A DNA stretch of 20,119 nucleotides from CALFXN01 sp964451935 (GTDB lineage Bacteria > Synergistota > Synergistia > Synergistales > Aminobacteriaceae). Location of the stretch: assembly GCA_964451935.1 (NCBI GenBank), contig CAYVKE010000053.1:1-20119 (forward strand), given 5' to 3'. The first letter of the stretch is position 1; each line of letters starts with the position of its first letter. Below the pieces are notes generated by a model that did not search any database, was not told the DNA's origin, and saw only the letters and a program-made list of their open reading frames with translations. This document shows, in pieces, positions 1-6,687 of this stretch. A program made the position numbers and the translations under genes.

Positions 1-771
1 GGGGCGCCGCCCGGCGACGGTACGCAAGACGCGGGCGCGGCGGGCGCGCACGAACTGATTCTGAAACCGGAAAAGATGGAAGCTCCAAAGGGATCGACTG
101 TGGCGCTCGAGATCCAGTCCACGCACAAATTCGTCGTGCCGGAGGAAATGGAGGACGTCTCCGTCATGAAGGCCGGCGTCTTCCGGAACGGCAAGCTCGA
201 ACCGATCGAACTGAAGGGCAACGAACCGAAGCTCCGCATCGACTCGTCCTTCGCGGTCGCGGACGACGGGACCATGCTCGTCCTCTGCGAGAAACGGCCC
301 ACGAAGCCCTACAGCCGCACGAATCAGGGCGCCAAGAACGGAACGCGCAAGGAACTCGAGGCGCAGGGGCTCAAGGTCGTCAGTTCGATAAAATACGAAA
401 AATTCGCCAAAGTGATCGTAAACGCCAGGGCCGGAGACGCGAACTTCGCGACCGTCGTCGGCCAGGAGCTTGAAATTGTCCCGATGACGAACCCCGCCGA
501 CATCAAGGTCGGCGGATACGCCGATTTCAAGGTGATTTTCAAGGGCCAGCCGACGTCCGTCCCCGTCTGGGCGACCTACGACGGCTTCTGCCCTGAGTAC
601 GAGAACACCTACGCGTTCTATTCCGAGGGCGAGAATAACGGCGTCGTCCACGTCAAGATCACGCATCCGGGCTTCTGGATGGTCCGGGCGATGACGAACG
701 ATCCGGCCGGGGTCGCCGGTGAGTACGACAGCCGCCAGCTCCGCTCCGTCCTGACGTTCCTTGTGAAGTAG
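1..771 (+). CDS. nikK: DUF4198 periplasmic protein, NikK-like nickel-uptake accessory (5' partial)
   Basis: The reading frame is open from the first base of the window, so the N-terminus and signal peptide lie upstream. The first in-frame ATG (76) is internal: the segment before it encodes AHELILKPEK, the usual beginning of a mature DUF4198 domain. The domain continues through residues like THKFVVPEE and VPVWATYDGFCPEYENTYAF and ends in a typical C-terminal beta strand (SVLTFLVK). DUF4198 proteins are secreted beta-sandwich proteins that often sit beside ECF nickel or cobalt transporters, where they are called NikK and thought to bind or deliver metal in the periplasm. The next four genes are such a transporter, which supports the role. 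The nickel assignment rests on family and context; no metal site can be proved here. The mature start carries a visible His, as is common in the family. Confidence 0.82.
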   Translation, partial: GAPPGDGTQDAGAAGAHELILKPEKMEAPKGSTVALEIQSTHKFVVPEEMEDVSVMKAGVFRNGKLEPIELKGNEPKLRIDSSFAVADDGTMLVLCEKRPTKPYSRTNQGAKNGTRKELEAQGLKVVSSIKYEKFAKVIVNARAGDANFATVVGQELEIVPMTNPADIKVGGYADFKVIFKGQPTSVPVWATYDGFCPEYENTYAFYSEGENNGVVHVKITHPGFWMVRAMTNDPAGVAGEYDSRQLRSVLTFLVK

Positions 772-784
772 CCCCCACCCCTGG

Positions 785-816
785 GCGGGTCGCGACGGGA
801 CAGTGTCGCGGCCCGC
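785..816 (+). terminator. GC-rich hairpin between nikK and nikL (terminator or attenuator)
   Basis: A 12-bp stem pairs 785-796 (GCGGGTCGCGAC) with 805-816 (GTCGCGGCCCGC), with one G-U wobble and an 8-base loop. It is followed by TCTATTCTTCC, which is pyrimidine-rich but not a clean T run. It could partly terminate after nikK, setting a higher NikK to transporter ratio, or stabilise the nikK mRNA 3' end. It is not a match to any riboswitch I know. Confidence 0.45.
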
Positions 817-850
817 TCTATTCTTCCGAACGAAAGAGTCGTGAATTGTC

Positions 851-1324
851 ATGAACCGAATGTGTCGCATCTTTCTCATAGCATTGCCGCTCCTTTCCCT
901 AGCGGCCGGGAACGCCTGCGCGCACGGCGTCGGGTATCGCTTTTCGGGACGCGCGCCGGTTTCACTCGAGTTTTTCTATTCGACCGGAGACACGATGGCC
1001 TATACGGAAGCGAAAGTGTACGCACCGAACGACGCGATCGAATTCCAGTCGGGCCGCACCGACGCCGCAGGGCGCTTCGCGTTCACGCCCGACCGGGACG
1101 GCCCGTGGCGCGTGGTCGTCCGCGACGAAGAGGGGCATCGCGTCGAGGCGACCATTCCCGTCGCTCCGGCCTCGTCCGACGCCTCTTCCGCTCCGAAAAT
1201 CCCCGCCTCGGGCGGAGGCTCTCTCCCCGAAGGGACATCGCTCGCGATCCGGGCGGCGCTCGGCGTGAGCCTGCTGTTCAACATCGCGGCGTTCGTTCTG
1301 CTGCGCCGTCGCGTTCCGAGGTAA
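851..1324 (+). CDS. nikL: NikL-like nickel transport accessory membrane protein
   Basis: A 157-residue protein with a signal peptide (hydrophobic core IFLIALPLLSLAAGNA, cleavage near CAHG) that leaves a mature N-terminus starting HGVGY. A periplasmic beta-rich domain of about 80 residues follows (VYAPNDAIEFQSGRTDAAGRF), then a Ser/Pro/Gly linker and a C-terminal membrane anchor (ALGVSLLFNIAAFVLL) ending in Arg-rich RRRVPR. This layout, with an N-terminal His after cleavage and a single C-terminal TM helix, fits the NikL/CbiL component of nickel ECF transporters, which can replace NikN. The gene lies 5 bases before nikM. The start has no convincing ribosome binding site (only GAAAGAG about 13 bases upstream); ATG at 860 is an alternative. 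The family assignment is by architecture and neighbours. Confidence 0.75.
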   Translation: MNRMCRIFLIALPLLSLAAGNACAHGVGYRFSGRAPVSLEFFYSTGDTMAYTEAKVYAPNDAIEFQSGRTDAAGRFAFTPDRDGPWRVVVRDEEGHRVEATIPVAPASSDASSAPKIPASGGGSLPEGTSLAIRAALGVSLLFNIAAFVLLRRRVPR

Positions 1325-1329
1325 CGGGA

Positions 1330-1938
1330 ATGCACATCAGCGACGGCATTCTCACGCCCCAACTGCTCGCGGCCGGATGGGGAATCGCTTCGGCGGGCCT
1401 GGCCGTCGGCATCCGGCGACTGACGCCCGATACGATCGCGCGGACGGCCGTGTTCTCCTCCGCCTTCTTTCTCGCGTCGCTCGTCCACGTTTCCATCGGC
1501 CCGGGGTCCGCACACCTGTCACTCCTTGCACTGACCGGGTTCGCGCTCGGATGGACGGCGTTCCCTGCGATCTTCACGGCGCTTTTGCTGCAATCGCTGC
1601 TCTTCCAGTTCGGAGGGCTTCTCTCCCTCGGAGCGAATACGACGACGATGGGCCTCGGGGCGATCCTCGCCTCCGTCCTCTTCGGGCGCATCGTACGCGA
1701 CGGAACGACCGCAGGCGCGACGATCGCGGCCTTCTTCGCGGGAATCCTCTCGACGTTCGCCGGGGCGACGCTTGTCGCTCTTTTCATCGGCGCGTCGGAT
1801 CACGCATTCGTCGCGTCCGCGAAGCTGTTGCTCGCCGCGCACGTTCCGGTCGCCGTTGTCGAGGGAATCGTCACCGCAGCGGCCGTCGGATTCCTGCGCA
1901 GGGTCGCGCCGGACGTTCTCGCCTCTCCCCGACGGTAA
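1330..1938 (+). CDS. nikM: ECF transporter S component, nickel/cobalt permease NikM/CbiM
   Basis: A 202-residue integral membrane protein that binds and translocates Ni2+ (or Co2+). The N-terminus is MHISDGIL, the invariant Met1-His2 of CbiM/NikM, whose backbone and side chain bind the metal. The second conserved part is visible as HVSIGPGSAHL (His53, His62), where the family has its third metal-binding His. Several hydrophobic helices follow, ending with the family-typical AHVPVAVVEGIVTAAAVGFLRRV. The ATG at 1330 is certain because Met1-His2 is functional, and GAGG at 1318-1321 lies 8 bases upstream. A longer frame reading in from 841 exists but would destroy this N-terminus. NikM and CbiM are hard to tell apart from sequence alone; nickel is preferred because nikK and nikL precede it and no cobalamin genes are in view. 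Confidence 0.92.
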   Translation: MHISDGILTPQLLAAGWGIASAGLAVGIRRLTPDTIARTAVFSSAFFLASLVHVSIGPGSAHLSLLALTGFALGWTAFPAIFTALLLQSLLFQFGGLLSLGANTTTMGLGAILASVLFGRIVRDGTTAGATIAAFFAGILSTFAGATLVALFIGASDHAFVASAKLLLAAHVPVAVVEGIVTAAAVGFLRRVAPDVLASPRR

Positions 1939-1940
1939 CC

Positions 1941-2672
1941 ATGCATCTCGACACGAATTCCATGCGGGACGCAGGGCTCGCTTCCCGAATGGACGTCTTC
2001 GATCCGAGGACGCGCCTCCTGTGCGCGCTCCTGCTCGCAGCCGCAGTCGGAACCGCCCGATCTCCGGCATCGCTGGCGCTCGGGGCGGGAAGCGCGCTCG
2101 CGCTGCTCGTCGCGGGAGGGATCGGGGGAATCGCGTCCGGACTCAGGAGCGTCAATTTCTTCGTCCTCTTTCTATGGCTCACGCTCCCCTTCACGGGCGG
2201 CGGAGCGAAATCGTACGGATTTCTCTCGAACGACGGAATCGTCCTCGCGCTTCTCTGCACGCTCAGGATCAACATCACGGCGATTTTCACGATCCGCCTC
2301 GTGACGAGCATGGACCTCGCTTCGCTCTCCGCCGCGCTCGAAGGATTCGGATGCCCTGCGCGCCTGCGAACGCTCTTTTTGCTCGCCTTCCGTTCGGTCA
2401 TGACGCTCACCGGTTCGATGCGCCGCATGTTCCTCGCGCTCGGGCTCCGCGCCCCCGGGCTTCACGGAAGCGAGTCATGGCGCGCCTACGCCTGCGTCGT
2501 AGGATCGTCGCTCGTCCACAGCGCGGACCGGGCGGAACGGATTCGCCTCGCGATGCTCTCCAGGGGAGGCGATGGCGGTTTTCGCGGCATTCGCCCGTTC
2601 GCATGGCGCGCGGCGGATTCCGCGCTGCTGTGCGCTGCTGCGGCGGCATCGGCCGCAATAGCGCTGCTGTAG
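1941..2672 (+). CDS. nikQ: ECF transporter T component, NikQ/CbiQ
   Basis: A 243-residue membrane protein that couples ATP hydrolysis by NikO to the NikM permease. The N-terminal SRMDVFDPRTRLL segment is typical of CbiQ/EcfT (D-P-R-x-K/R), followed by hydrophobic helices (LALGAGSALALLVAGG; FFVLFLWLTLPF). The conserved cytoplasmic coupling motif is visible near the C-terminus as RAERIRLAMLSRGGDGGF, corresponding to the A-M-x-x-R-G motif that contacts the ATPase. The chosen ATG at 1941 begins two bases after the nikM stop, suggesting translational coupling, because no strong ribosome binding site is visible. The same frame is open further upstream inside nikM, but that extension has no transporter character. 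Confidence 0.9.
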   Translation: MHLDTNSMRDAGLASRMDVFDPRTRLLCALLLAAAVGTARSPASLALGAGSALALLVAGGIGGIASGLRSVNFFVLFLWLTLPFTGGGAKSYGFLSNDGIVLALLCTLRINITAIFTIRLVTSMDLASLSAALEGFGCPARLRTLFLLAFRSVMTLTGSMRRMFLALGLRAPGLHGSESWRAYACVVGSSLVHSADRAERIRLAMLSRGGDGGFRGIRPFAWRAADSALLCAAAAASAAIALL

Positions 2673-2689
2673 GAAGAAGGAGCCGCGAT

Positions 2690-3463
2690 ATGCCGCTGAT
2701 CGAAACGAAAAAGCTGCGCTTCTCCTGGCCGGACGGATCGCTTGCGCTCGACGGCGTGGACTTCCGCGCGGAACGCGGGGAACGAATCGCTCTCGTCGGG
2801 GCGAACGGGTCGGGAAAGTCCACGCTGCTGTTGCATCTCGGCGGCTGCCTCGCGCCCGACTCCGGAACCTGCCTTATCGAAGGCGTCCCCGCCGATCCGG
2901 AGGGGGAGCGCGCGCGCCGGACGGTCGGACTGACGTGGCAGGACCCAGACGATCAGCTCTTCATGCCTACCGTTCTCGAAGACGTCTCCTTCGGCCTCGT
3001 CGCGCGGGGCGTCGACCATGTCGAGGCCGCCCGGCGCGCATTGGAGCAGCTTTCGGCTCTCGGCGCCGCGCACCTCGCGGACCGCGCGCCGCATCGGCTG
3101 TCGGGCGGCGAAAAGCGGATCGCAGCGATCGCGGGAGTCCTCGTCACGAAGCCGAAGGTCCTCGCGCTCGACGAACCCACGGCGTCGCTCGACCCGAAGT
3201 CCCGCAGGAGGTTGATCGTTCTCCTGTCGTCGCTGGATGCGACGCTCGTCGTCGCGACGCACGACCTGGACATGGCGCTCGACGTGTGTGACACCGCCGT
3301 CATCCTGCGCGGCGGAAGCGTCGCGGGGACCGGCCCGCTGCCGGCGATCTTCGAAGACCGGGAATTTCTCGCGCGGTGCGACCTCGAACCGCCGCTCCGC
3401 TTCGGAAGGGACGACTGTCGCCCGGCGGATTCCGCCCGGACGCCCATTCCGCGGACGGATTGA
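2690..3463 (+). CDS. nikO: ECF transporter ATP-binding protein NikO/CbiO
   Basis: A 257-residue ABC ATPase. All motifs are intact: Walker A GANGSGKST (residues 37-45), Q-loop Gln84 in LTWQDPDDQLF (the double-Q style typical of ECF ATPases), signature LSGGE (137-141), Walker B VLALDEP (157-163) and H-loop His191 in VVATHDLDMA. The ATG at 2690 has AGGAAGAAGG at 2671-2680, about 9 bases upstream, and lies 17 bases after the nikQ stop. Upstream open frame inside nikQ is rejected as read-through. A single ATPase gene means the transporter would use a NikO homodimer. The last 25 or so residues (DDCRPADSARTPIPRTD) are not conserved in the family and are probably a disordered tail. Confidence 0.93.
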   Translation: MPLIETKKLRFSWPDGSLALDGVDFRAERGERIALVGANGSGKSTLLLHLGGCLAPDSGTCLIEGVPADPEGERARRTVGLTWQDPDDQLFMPTVLEDVSFGLVARGVDHVEAARRALEQLSALGAAHLADRAPHRLSGGEKRIAAIAGVLVTKPKVLALDEPTASLDPKSRRRLIVLLSSLDATLVVATHDLDMALDVCDTAVILRGGSVAGTGPLPAIFEDREFLARCDLEPPLRFGRDDCRPADSARTPIPRTD

Positions 3464-3482
3464 ATTCCGACCGTCCCTCCTT

Positions 3483-3525
3483 TTTGCGCCGGTCCGCGTG
3501 CTTCGTCGCAGCGAAGCGGCGCAAA
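3483..3525 (+). terminator. Hairpin downstream of nikO, possible operon end
   Basis: An 8-bp outer stem TTTGCGCC (3483-3490) pairs with GGCGCAAA (3518-3525). A nested 6-bp stem GCTTCG/CGAAGC (3500-3505 with 3512-3517) lies inside it. The structure lies 20 bases after the nikO stop. The following DNA becomes markedly AT-rich (CCTATTTTTACC), so it plausibly ends the nickel operon, but a T run does not follow the stem directly. Confidence 0.45.
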
Positions 3526-3583
3526 TGGTGTATGTCGCCTATTTTTACCATTATTATCTCTTTATAATTAATAAATAATTTTA

Positions 3584-3612
3584 TTTACTTGTCGAATCCG
3601 GAAAGGTATACT
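3584..3612 (+). promoter_or_regulatory. Sigma70-type promoter of the sucCD operon
   Basis: TTTACT at 3584-3589 (4 of 6 against TTGACA) is separated by exactly 17 bases from TATACT at 3607-3612 (5 of 6 against TATAAT). The upstream 40 bases are AT-rich (TTTATAATTAATAAATAATT), unlike the surrounding GC-rich DNA, and could serve as an UP element. The predicted transcription start is near 3619, giving a 5' leader of about 30 bases that contains the sucC ribosome binding site GGGAGGGA (3636-3643). Confidence 0.65.
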
Positions 3613-3647
3613 CCGTCTGCAACACATATCCCGATGGGAGGGAGAAC

Positions 3648-4835
3648 ATGAGACTTCACGAGTATCAGGGGAAAGAACTCCTCGGTCGTCATGGAATCTC
3701 GCTTCCGGAAGCGCGCCTTGCGTACTTCCCGGACGAAGCGTGGCTGCATTCCATGCAAATCGGTTTTCCCGCTGTCCTCAAGGCCCAGATTCTGGCCGGG
3801 GGCAGGGGGAAGGCGGGAGGCGTGCGCATCTGTCAGAACGCCGACGAGGTCCGAAGGGAAGCCGCGGACCTGTTCGGGCGCTCGCTGACGACGAAACAGA
3901 CCGCGACGGAGGGCGTCACCGTCCGAAAGGTCCTCGTCGAAAAGGCGGTGGATATCCGCCGGGAGCTGTACGTTTCGCTCTCTCTGGACAGGGAGCTGGT
4001 CTGTCCGGTCATCGTCGTCTGCGCCGAAGGGGGCGCGGACATCGAATCCGTGGGGATCGCACAGCCTGAGAAGATCCGGAAGATCCCCGTCAACCCCTAC
4101 ACGGGCTACAGCCCGTTCCACACGCGGGAAATTTCCGCGTTCCTCGGGCTCGACCCGTCGCGCAGGGATAAGGTCCATCACCTGTTCGAGACGCTCTACC
4201 GCGTCTTCATGGACCACGATTGTCTGCTTCTCGAACTGAATCCCCTCGCGGTCACGGCCGACGGAGATCTGGTTCCCGTGGACGTCAAAATGGACGTCGA
4301 CGACAACGCGCTCTTCCGCCAGCGGAACGTCGCCCGGATGCGCGACCTTTCGGAACAGGACATGGATGAGAATGAGGCGCGGTTCTACGGCCTGAATTTC
4401 ATCAAGCTCCCGGGAACGGTCGGGTGCATGGTCAACGGCGCGGGGCTCGCAATGGCGACGATGGACTTCGTCAAGATGGCGGGCGGCGACCCCGCGAACT
4501 TCCTGGACGTCGGCGGCGTCGCGACGCCCGAAACGATCGCGCACGGATTCCGAATCCTCGCGCGGCAGAGCCGGATCCGCGCGATCTTCGTGAATATCTT
4601 CGGCGGCATCGTCCGCTGCGACAAGGTGGCGCAGGGCATCGCGGACGCGGCCAGGAGCCTGGAGATATCCGTTCCCGTCATCATCAGGCTTTCCGGGTCC
4701 AACGTCGCGGAGGGGGTCGAACTCCTGAAGCGCAGCGGTCTGAACATCTCCATCGTCTCCGGCGTGCAGGAGGCGACGCGAACCATCGCCGACGCACTCG
4801 CCGCAGGAAAACTTCCGGAAGAGGAGGGACGCTGA
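3648..4835 (+). CDS. sucC: Succinyl-CoA synthetase (ADP/GDP-forming) beta subunit
   Basis: A 395-residue ATP-grasp protein, close to the usual length of about 390. It carries the nucleotide-binding domain of succinyl-CoA synthetase, which makes ATP or GTP from succinyl-CoA (reversibly) with SucD. Visible landmarks are MRLHEYQGKELLGRHGI, the ATP-grasp loop KAQILAGGRGKAGGVRI, the Mg/nucleotide region LLELNPLAVTADGDLVPVDVK, and the CoA-ligase part with GTVGCMVNGAGLAMATMD and FVNIFGGIVRCD. The ATG at 3648 follows GGGAGGGA by four bases. sucD starts two bases after its stop. Related malate-CoA ligases share this architecture, so the acyl substrate is inferred from general similarity. No other TCA-cycle gene is in the window; in an anaerobe the pair may serve substrate-level phosphorylation rather than a full cycle. 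Confidence 0.93.
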   Translation: MRLHEYQGKELLGRHGISLPEARLAYFPDEAWLHSMQIGFPAVLKAQILAGGRGKAGGVRICQNADEVRREAADLFGRSLTTKQTATEGVTVRKVLVEKAVDIRRELYVSLSLDRELVCPVIVVCAEGGADIESVGIAQPEKIRKIPVNPYTGYSPFHTREISAFLGLDPSRRDKVHHLFETLYRVFMDHDCLLLELNPLAVTADGDLVPVDVKMDVDDNALFRQRNVARMRDLSEQDMDENEARFYGLNFIKLPGTVGCMVNGAGLAMATMDFVKMAGGDPANFLDVGGVATPETIAHGFRILARQSRIRAIFVNIFGGIVRCDKVAQGIADAARSLEISVPVIIRLSGSNVAEGVELLKRSGLNISIVSGVQEATRTIADALAAGKLPEEEGR

Positions 4836-4837
4836 TC

Positions 4838-5722
4838 ATGGCCGTCGAACTGTTCGGCACGACGCGCATCGTCGTCCAGGGAATAACGGGAAAGGAAGGC
4901 CGCCTGCACGCAAAGCTCTGCGCGGAATACGGCGCCCGAATCGTCGCGGGAGTCACCCCCGGCCGCGGCGGCGAAACCGTCGAAGGCGTTCCGGTCTTCG
5001 ACACCGTCGCGGAGGCCATGACGCACCGGTCTCCCGACATGAGCCTCGTGTTCGTCCCGCCGAACGCCGCGGCCGACGCGATGCTCGAGGCCGTCTTCGC
5101 GGGGCTCCGCCACGTCGTCTGCATCACCGAGGGCGTTCCGGTCCACGATATGATCCGCGTCAAGCGGGTCGCGACGACGTACGGCGCGACGATCATCGGC
5201 CCGAATTGTCCGGGAATCATCACGCCGGGGCACGCGAAGGCGGGAATCATGCCGGTGCAGGCCTTTCTTCCGGGACATGTGGGCATGGTCTCCCGCAGCG
5301 GCACGCTCCTCTACGAAGCCGCATCGCAGGTCTGCTCGCAGGGGCTCGGAATCTCCACGGCGATCGGCATCGGAGGCGATCCGATCATCGGAACGGACTT
5401 CGTCCGATGGCTTCAGGCCTTCGCCGCCGATCCCGAGACGGAGGCCGTCGTCCTGATCGGAGAGATCGGAGGGGCCATGGAGGAACGGACGGCGGACTTC
5501 ATCCGGGAGACGACGTACCCCAAGCCGCTCGTCGCCTTCATCGCCGGGCAGACGGCCCCGGAAGGACGCCGCATGGGGCACGCGGGCGCCATTATCATGG
5601 GACGGAGCGGAAGCGCGTGTTCCAAGGTGAACGCCCTGCGCGCCGCGGGGGTGACCGTCGTCGGGAACCTCGCGGATATCGGCGTCTCCGTCTTCGGCCG
5701 GCTGGAGGAGAGAAACAGGTGA
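4838..5722 (+). CDS. sucD: Succinyl-CoA synthetase alpha subunit
   Basis: A 294-residue CoA-binding subunit. Rossmann-like CoA domain at the start (RIVVQGITGKEGRLHAK, residues 10-26; GVTPGRGGE, 39-46). The second domain has IIGPNCPGIITPG (119-131), SRSGTLLYEAASQ (152-164) and GIGGDPIIGTDF (177-188). The phosphohistidine loop RMGHAGAIIMG puts the catalytic His at residue 248, matching His246 of the E. coli enzyme. The glutamate-bearing GEIGG (208-212) is also present. Nothing is truncated. The stop codon overlaps the GTG of the next gene, and the sucC-sucD gap is two bases, so all three genes are one translationally coupled unit. Confidence 0.94.
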   Translation: MAVELFGTTRIVVQGITGKEGRLHAKLCAEYGARIVAGVTPGRGGETVEGVPVFDTVAEAMTHRSPDMSLVFVPPNAAADAMLEAVFAGLRHVVCITEGVPVHDMIRVKRVATTYGATIIGPNCPGIITPGHAKAGIMPVQAFLPGHVGMVSRSGTLLYEAASQVCSQGLGISTAIGIGGDPIIGTDFVRWLQAFAADPETEAVVLIGEIGGAMEERTADFIRETTYPKPLVAFIAGQTAPEGRRMGHAGAIIMGRSGSACSKVNALRAAGVTVVGNLADIGVSVFGRLEERNR

Positions 5723-6597
5723 CGTACTTCCTGGTCACGCTTTTGCTGTTCAGCTCGCTCGAGGTCGCAAGCAAACCCCTGATGGATGTTGTCGCGCCGC
5801 TCGAACTCACGTTCCTGCGTTTTCTGGCGGGGTGGCTCACGCTCGTCGCCATGCTTCTCCCGGGACGCGGGCGCAGCGAGCTTTTCGCGCTCGGCCCCCG
5901 CGACTGGGGAAGGCTCGCGTTTCTCGGCGTTCTGAACGTTTCCGTTTCGATGACGCTCCTGCAGGCCGCCGTGATGCATACGACGGCGGCGACCGCGGCA
6001 GCCGTCTTCTGTTCGAATCCGCTGTTCGTCTATCTCATTTCGGTCGCGTGGGGCGACGAGCGGGCGAATCCTCGGGCGCTCCTCGGCCTCGCCGCAGGAA
6101 TCGGGGGGCTTCTTCTCGTGACATCGTCGGGAGGGCTGCGCCTCGATCGCGGGATCGCCTTCGCGCTGCTCTCGTCGCTGAGCTTTGCGATCTACACCAT
6201 CCTGTCCCGACATGCCCTTCGCCGGATGTCGCCTCTCTGCCTCAACGCAGGATCATTCGCCTTTGGGGTCGTCGCCATCGGAGCTTTTCTTCTCCTGACC
6301 GGCCGAAGCATCGCCGTCCCCGCCGGGCTTCGCGGCGATCCAGGGGCTCTGGCGAGCCTTCTGTATCTCGGCGTCTGCGTCAGCGGCGTCGGATACGTCA
6401 CCTTCATGAAGACGGTCGAACGACTCTCGGCGACGAAGGCGTCGCTCGTCTTCCTGCTCAAGCCCGCAACGGCGACAATCCTTGCAATGCTGCTCCTCCG
6501 CGAAACCCCCGGAGCGCTTTTCTACCCCGGAGTCGCTCTCGTGCTTGCCGGGTCGGTGCTCATCACCGGAAGCGAAACGCGACGAAGAACCGCCTGA
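5719..6597 (+). CDS. EamA/DMT-family permease, probable metabolite exporter
   Basis: A 292-residue protein with about ten hydrophobic segments arranged as two EamA repeats. Visible signs are LELTFLRFLAGWLTLVAMLL in repeat 1, the repeat-end VFCSNPLFVYLISVAWGDE, and in repeat 2 SATKASLVFLLKPATATILAMLLLRE, the family's most conserved block. The start is GTG at 5719, overlapping the sucD stop (GTGA) and preceded by GGAGGAG at 5704-5710 with 8 bases spacing, a strong site. DMT permeases export amino acids and other small metabolites, and the substrate cannot be read from sequence. The tight coupling with sucCD makes a link to succinate or a related acid possible, but that is inference only. Confidence 0.88.
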   Translation: MTYFLVTLLLFSSLEVASKPLMDVVAPLELTFLRFLAGWLTLVAMLLPGRGRSELFALGPRDWGRLAFLGVLNVSVSMTLLQAAVMHTTAATAAAVFCSNPLFVYLISVAWGDERANPRALLGLAAGIGGLLLVTSSGGLRLDRGIAFALLSSLSFAIYTILSRHALRRMSPLCLNAGSFAFGVVAIGAFLLLTGRSIAVPAGLRGDPGALASLLYLGVCVSGVGYVTFMKTVERLSATKASLVFLLKPATATILAMLLLRETPGALFYPGVALVLAGSVLITGSETRRRTA

Positions 6598-6607
6598 GGC
6601 GCGACGA

Positions 6608-6652
6608 GCGCGAAAAGGGGAGGCGCAGGAGAAGCGCCTCCCCTTTTCGCGC
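6608..6652. terminator. Bidirectional terminator between convergent operons
   Basis: A perfect 19-bp inverted repeat: the arm at 6608-6626 (GCGCGAAAAGGGGAGGCGC) is the exact reverse complement of 6634-6652, with a 7-base loop AGGAGAA. The A4 and T4 runs sit inside the stem flanking the GC-rich core. On either strand the core hairpin is therefore followed by four U residues. It lies 10 bases after the DMT permease stop and 36 bases after the dctM stop on the opposite strand. Confidence 0.85.
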
Positions 6653-6687
6653 ACTCTTCTGAAATCGGGACAGTTTCCGCAGACGGC

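Noticed and set aside
841..1329. N-terminal extension that would fuse about 163 extra residues to NikM
   Set aside because: The NikM N-terminus Met-His is needed for metal binding and has its own ribosome binding site; the extension is an out-of-frame reading of nikL.
4385..5581. Open frame of about 398 codons on the minus strand, opposite sucCD
   Set aside because: No recognisable domain and it covers two intact, conserved genes on the other strand.
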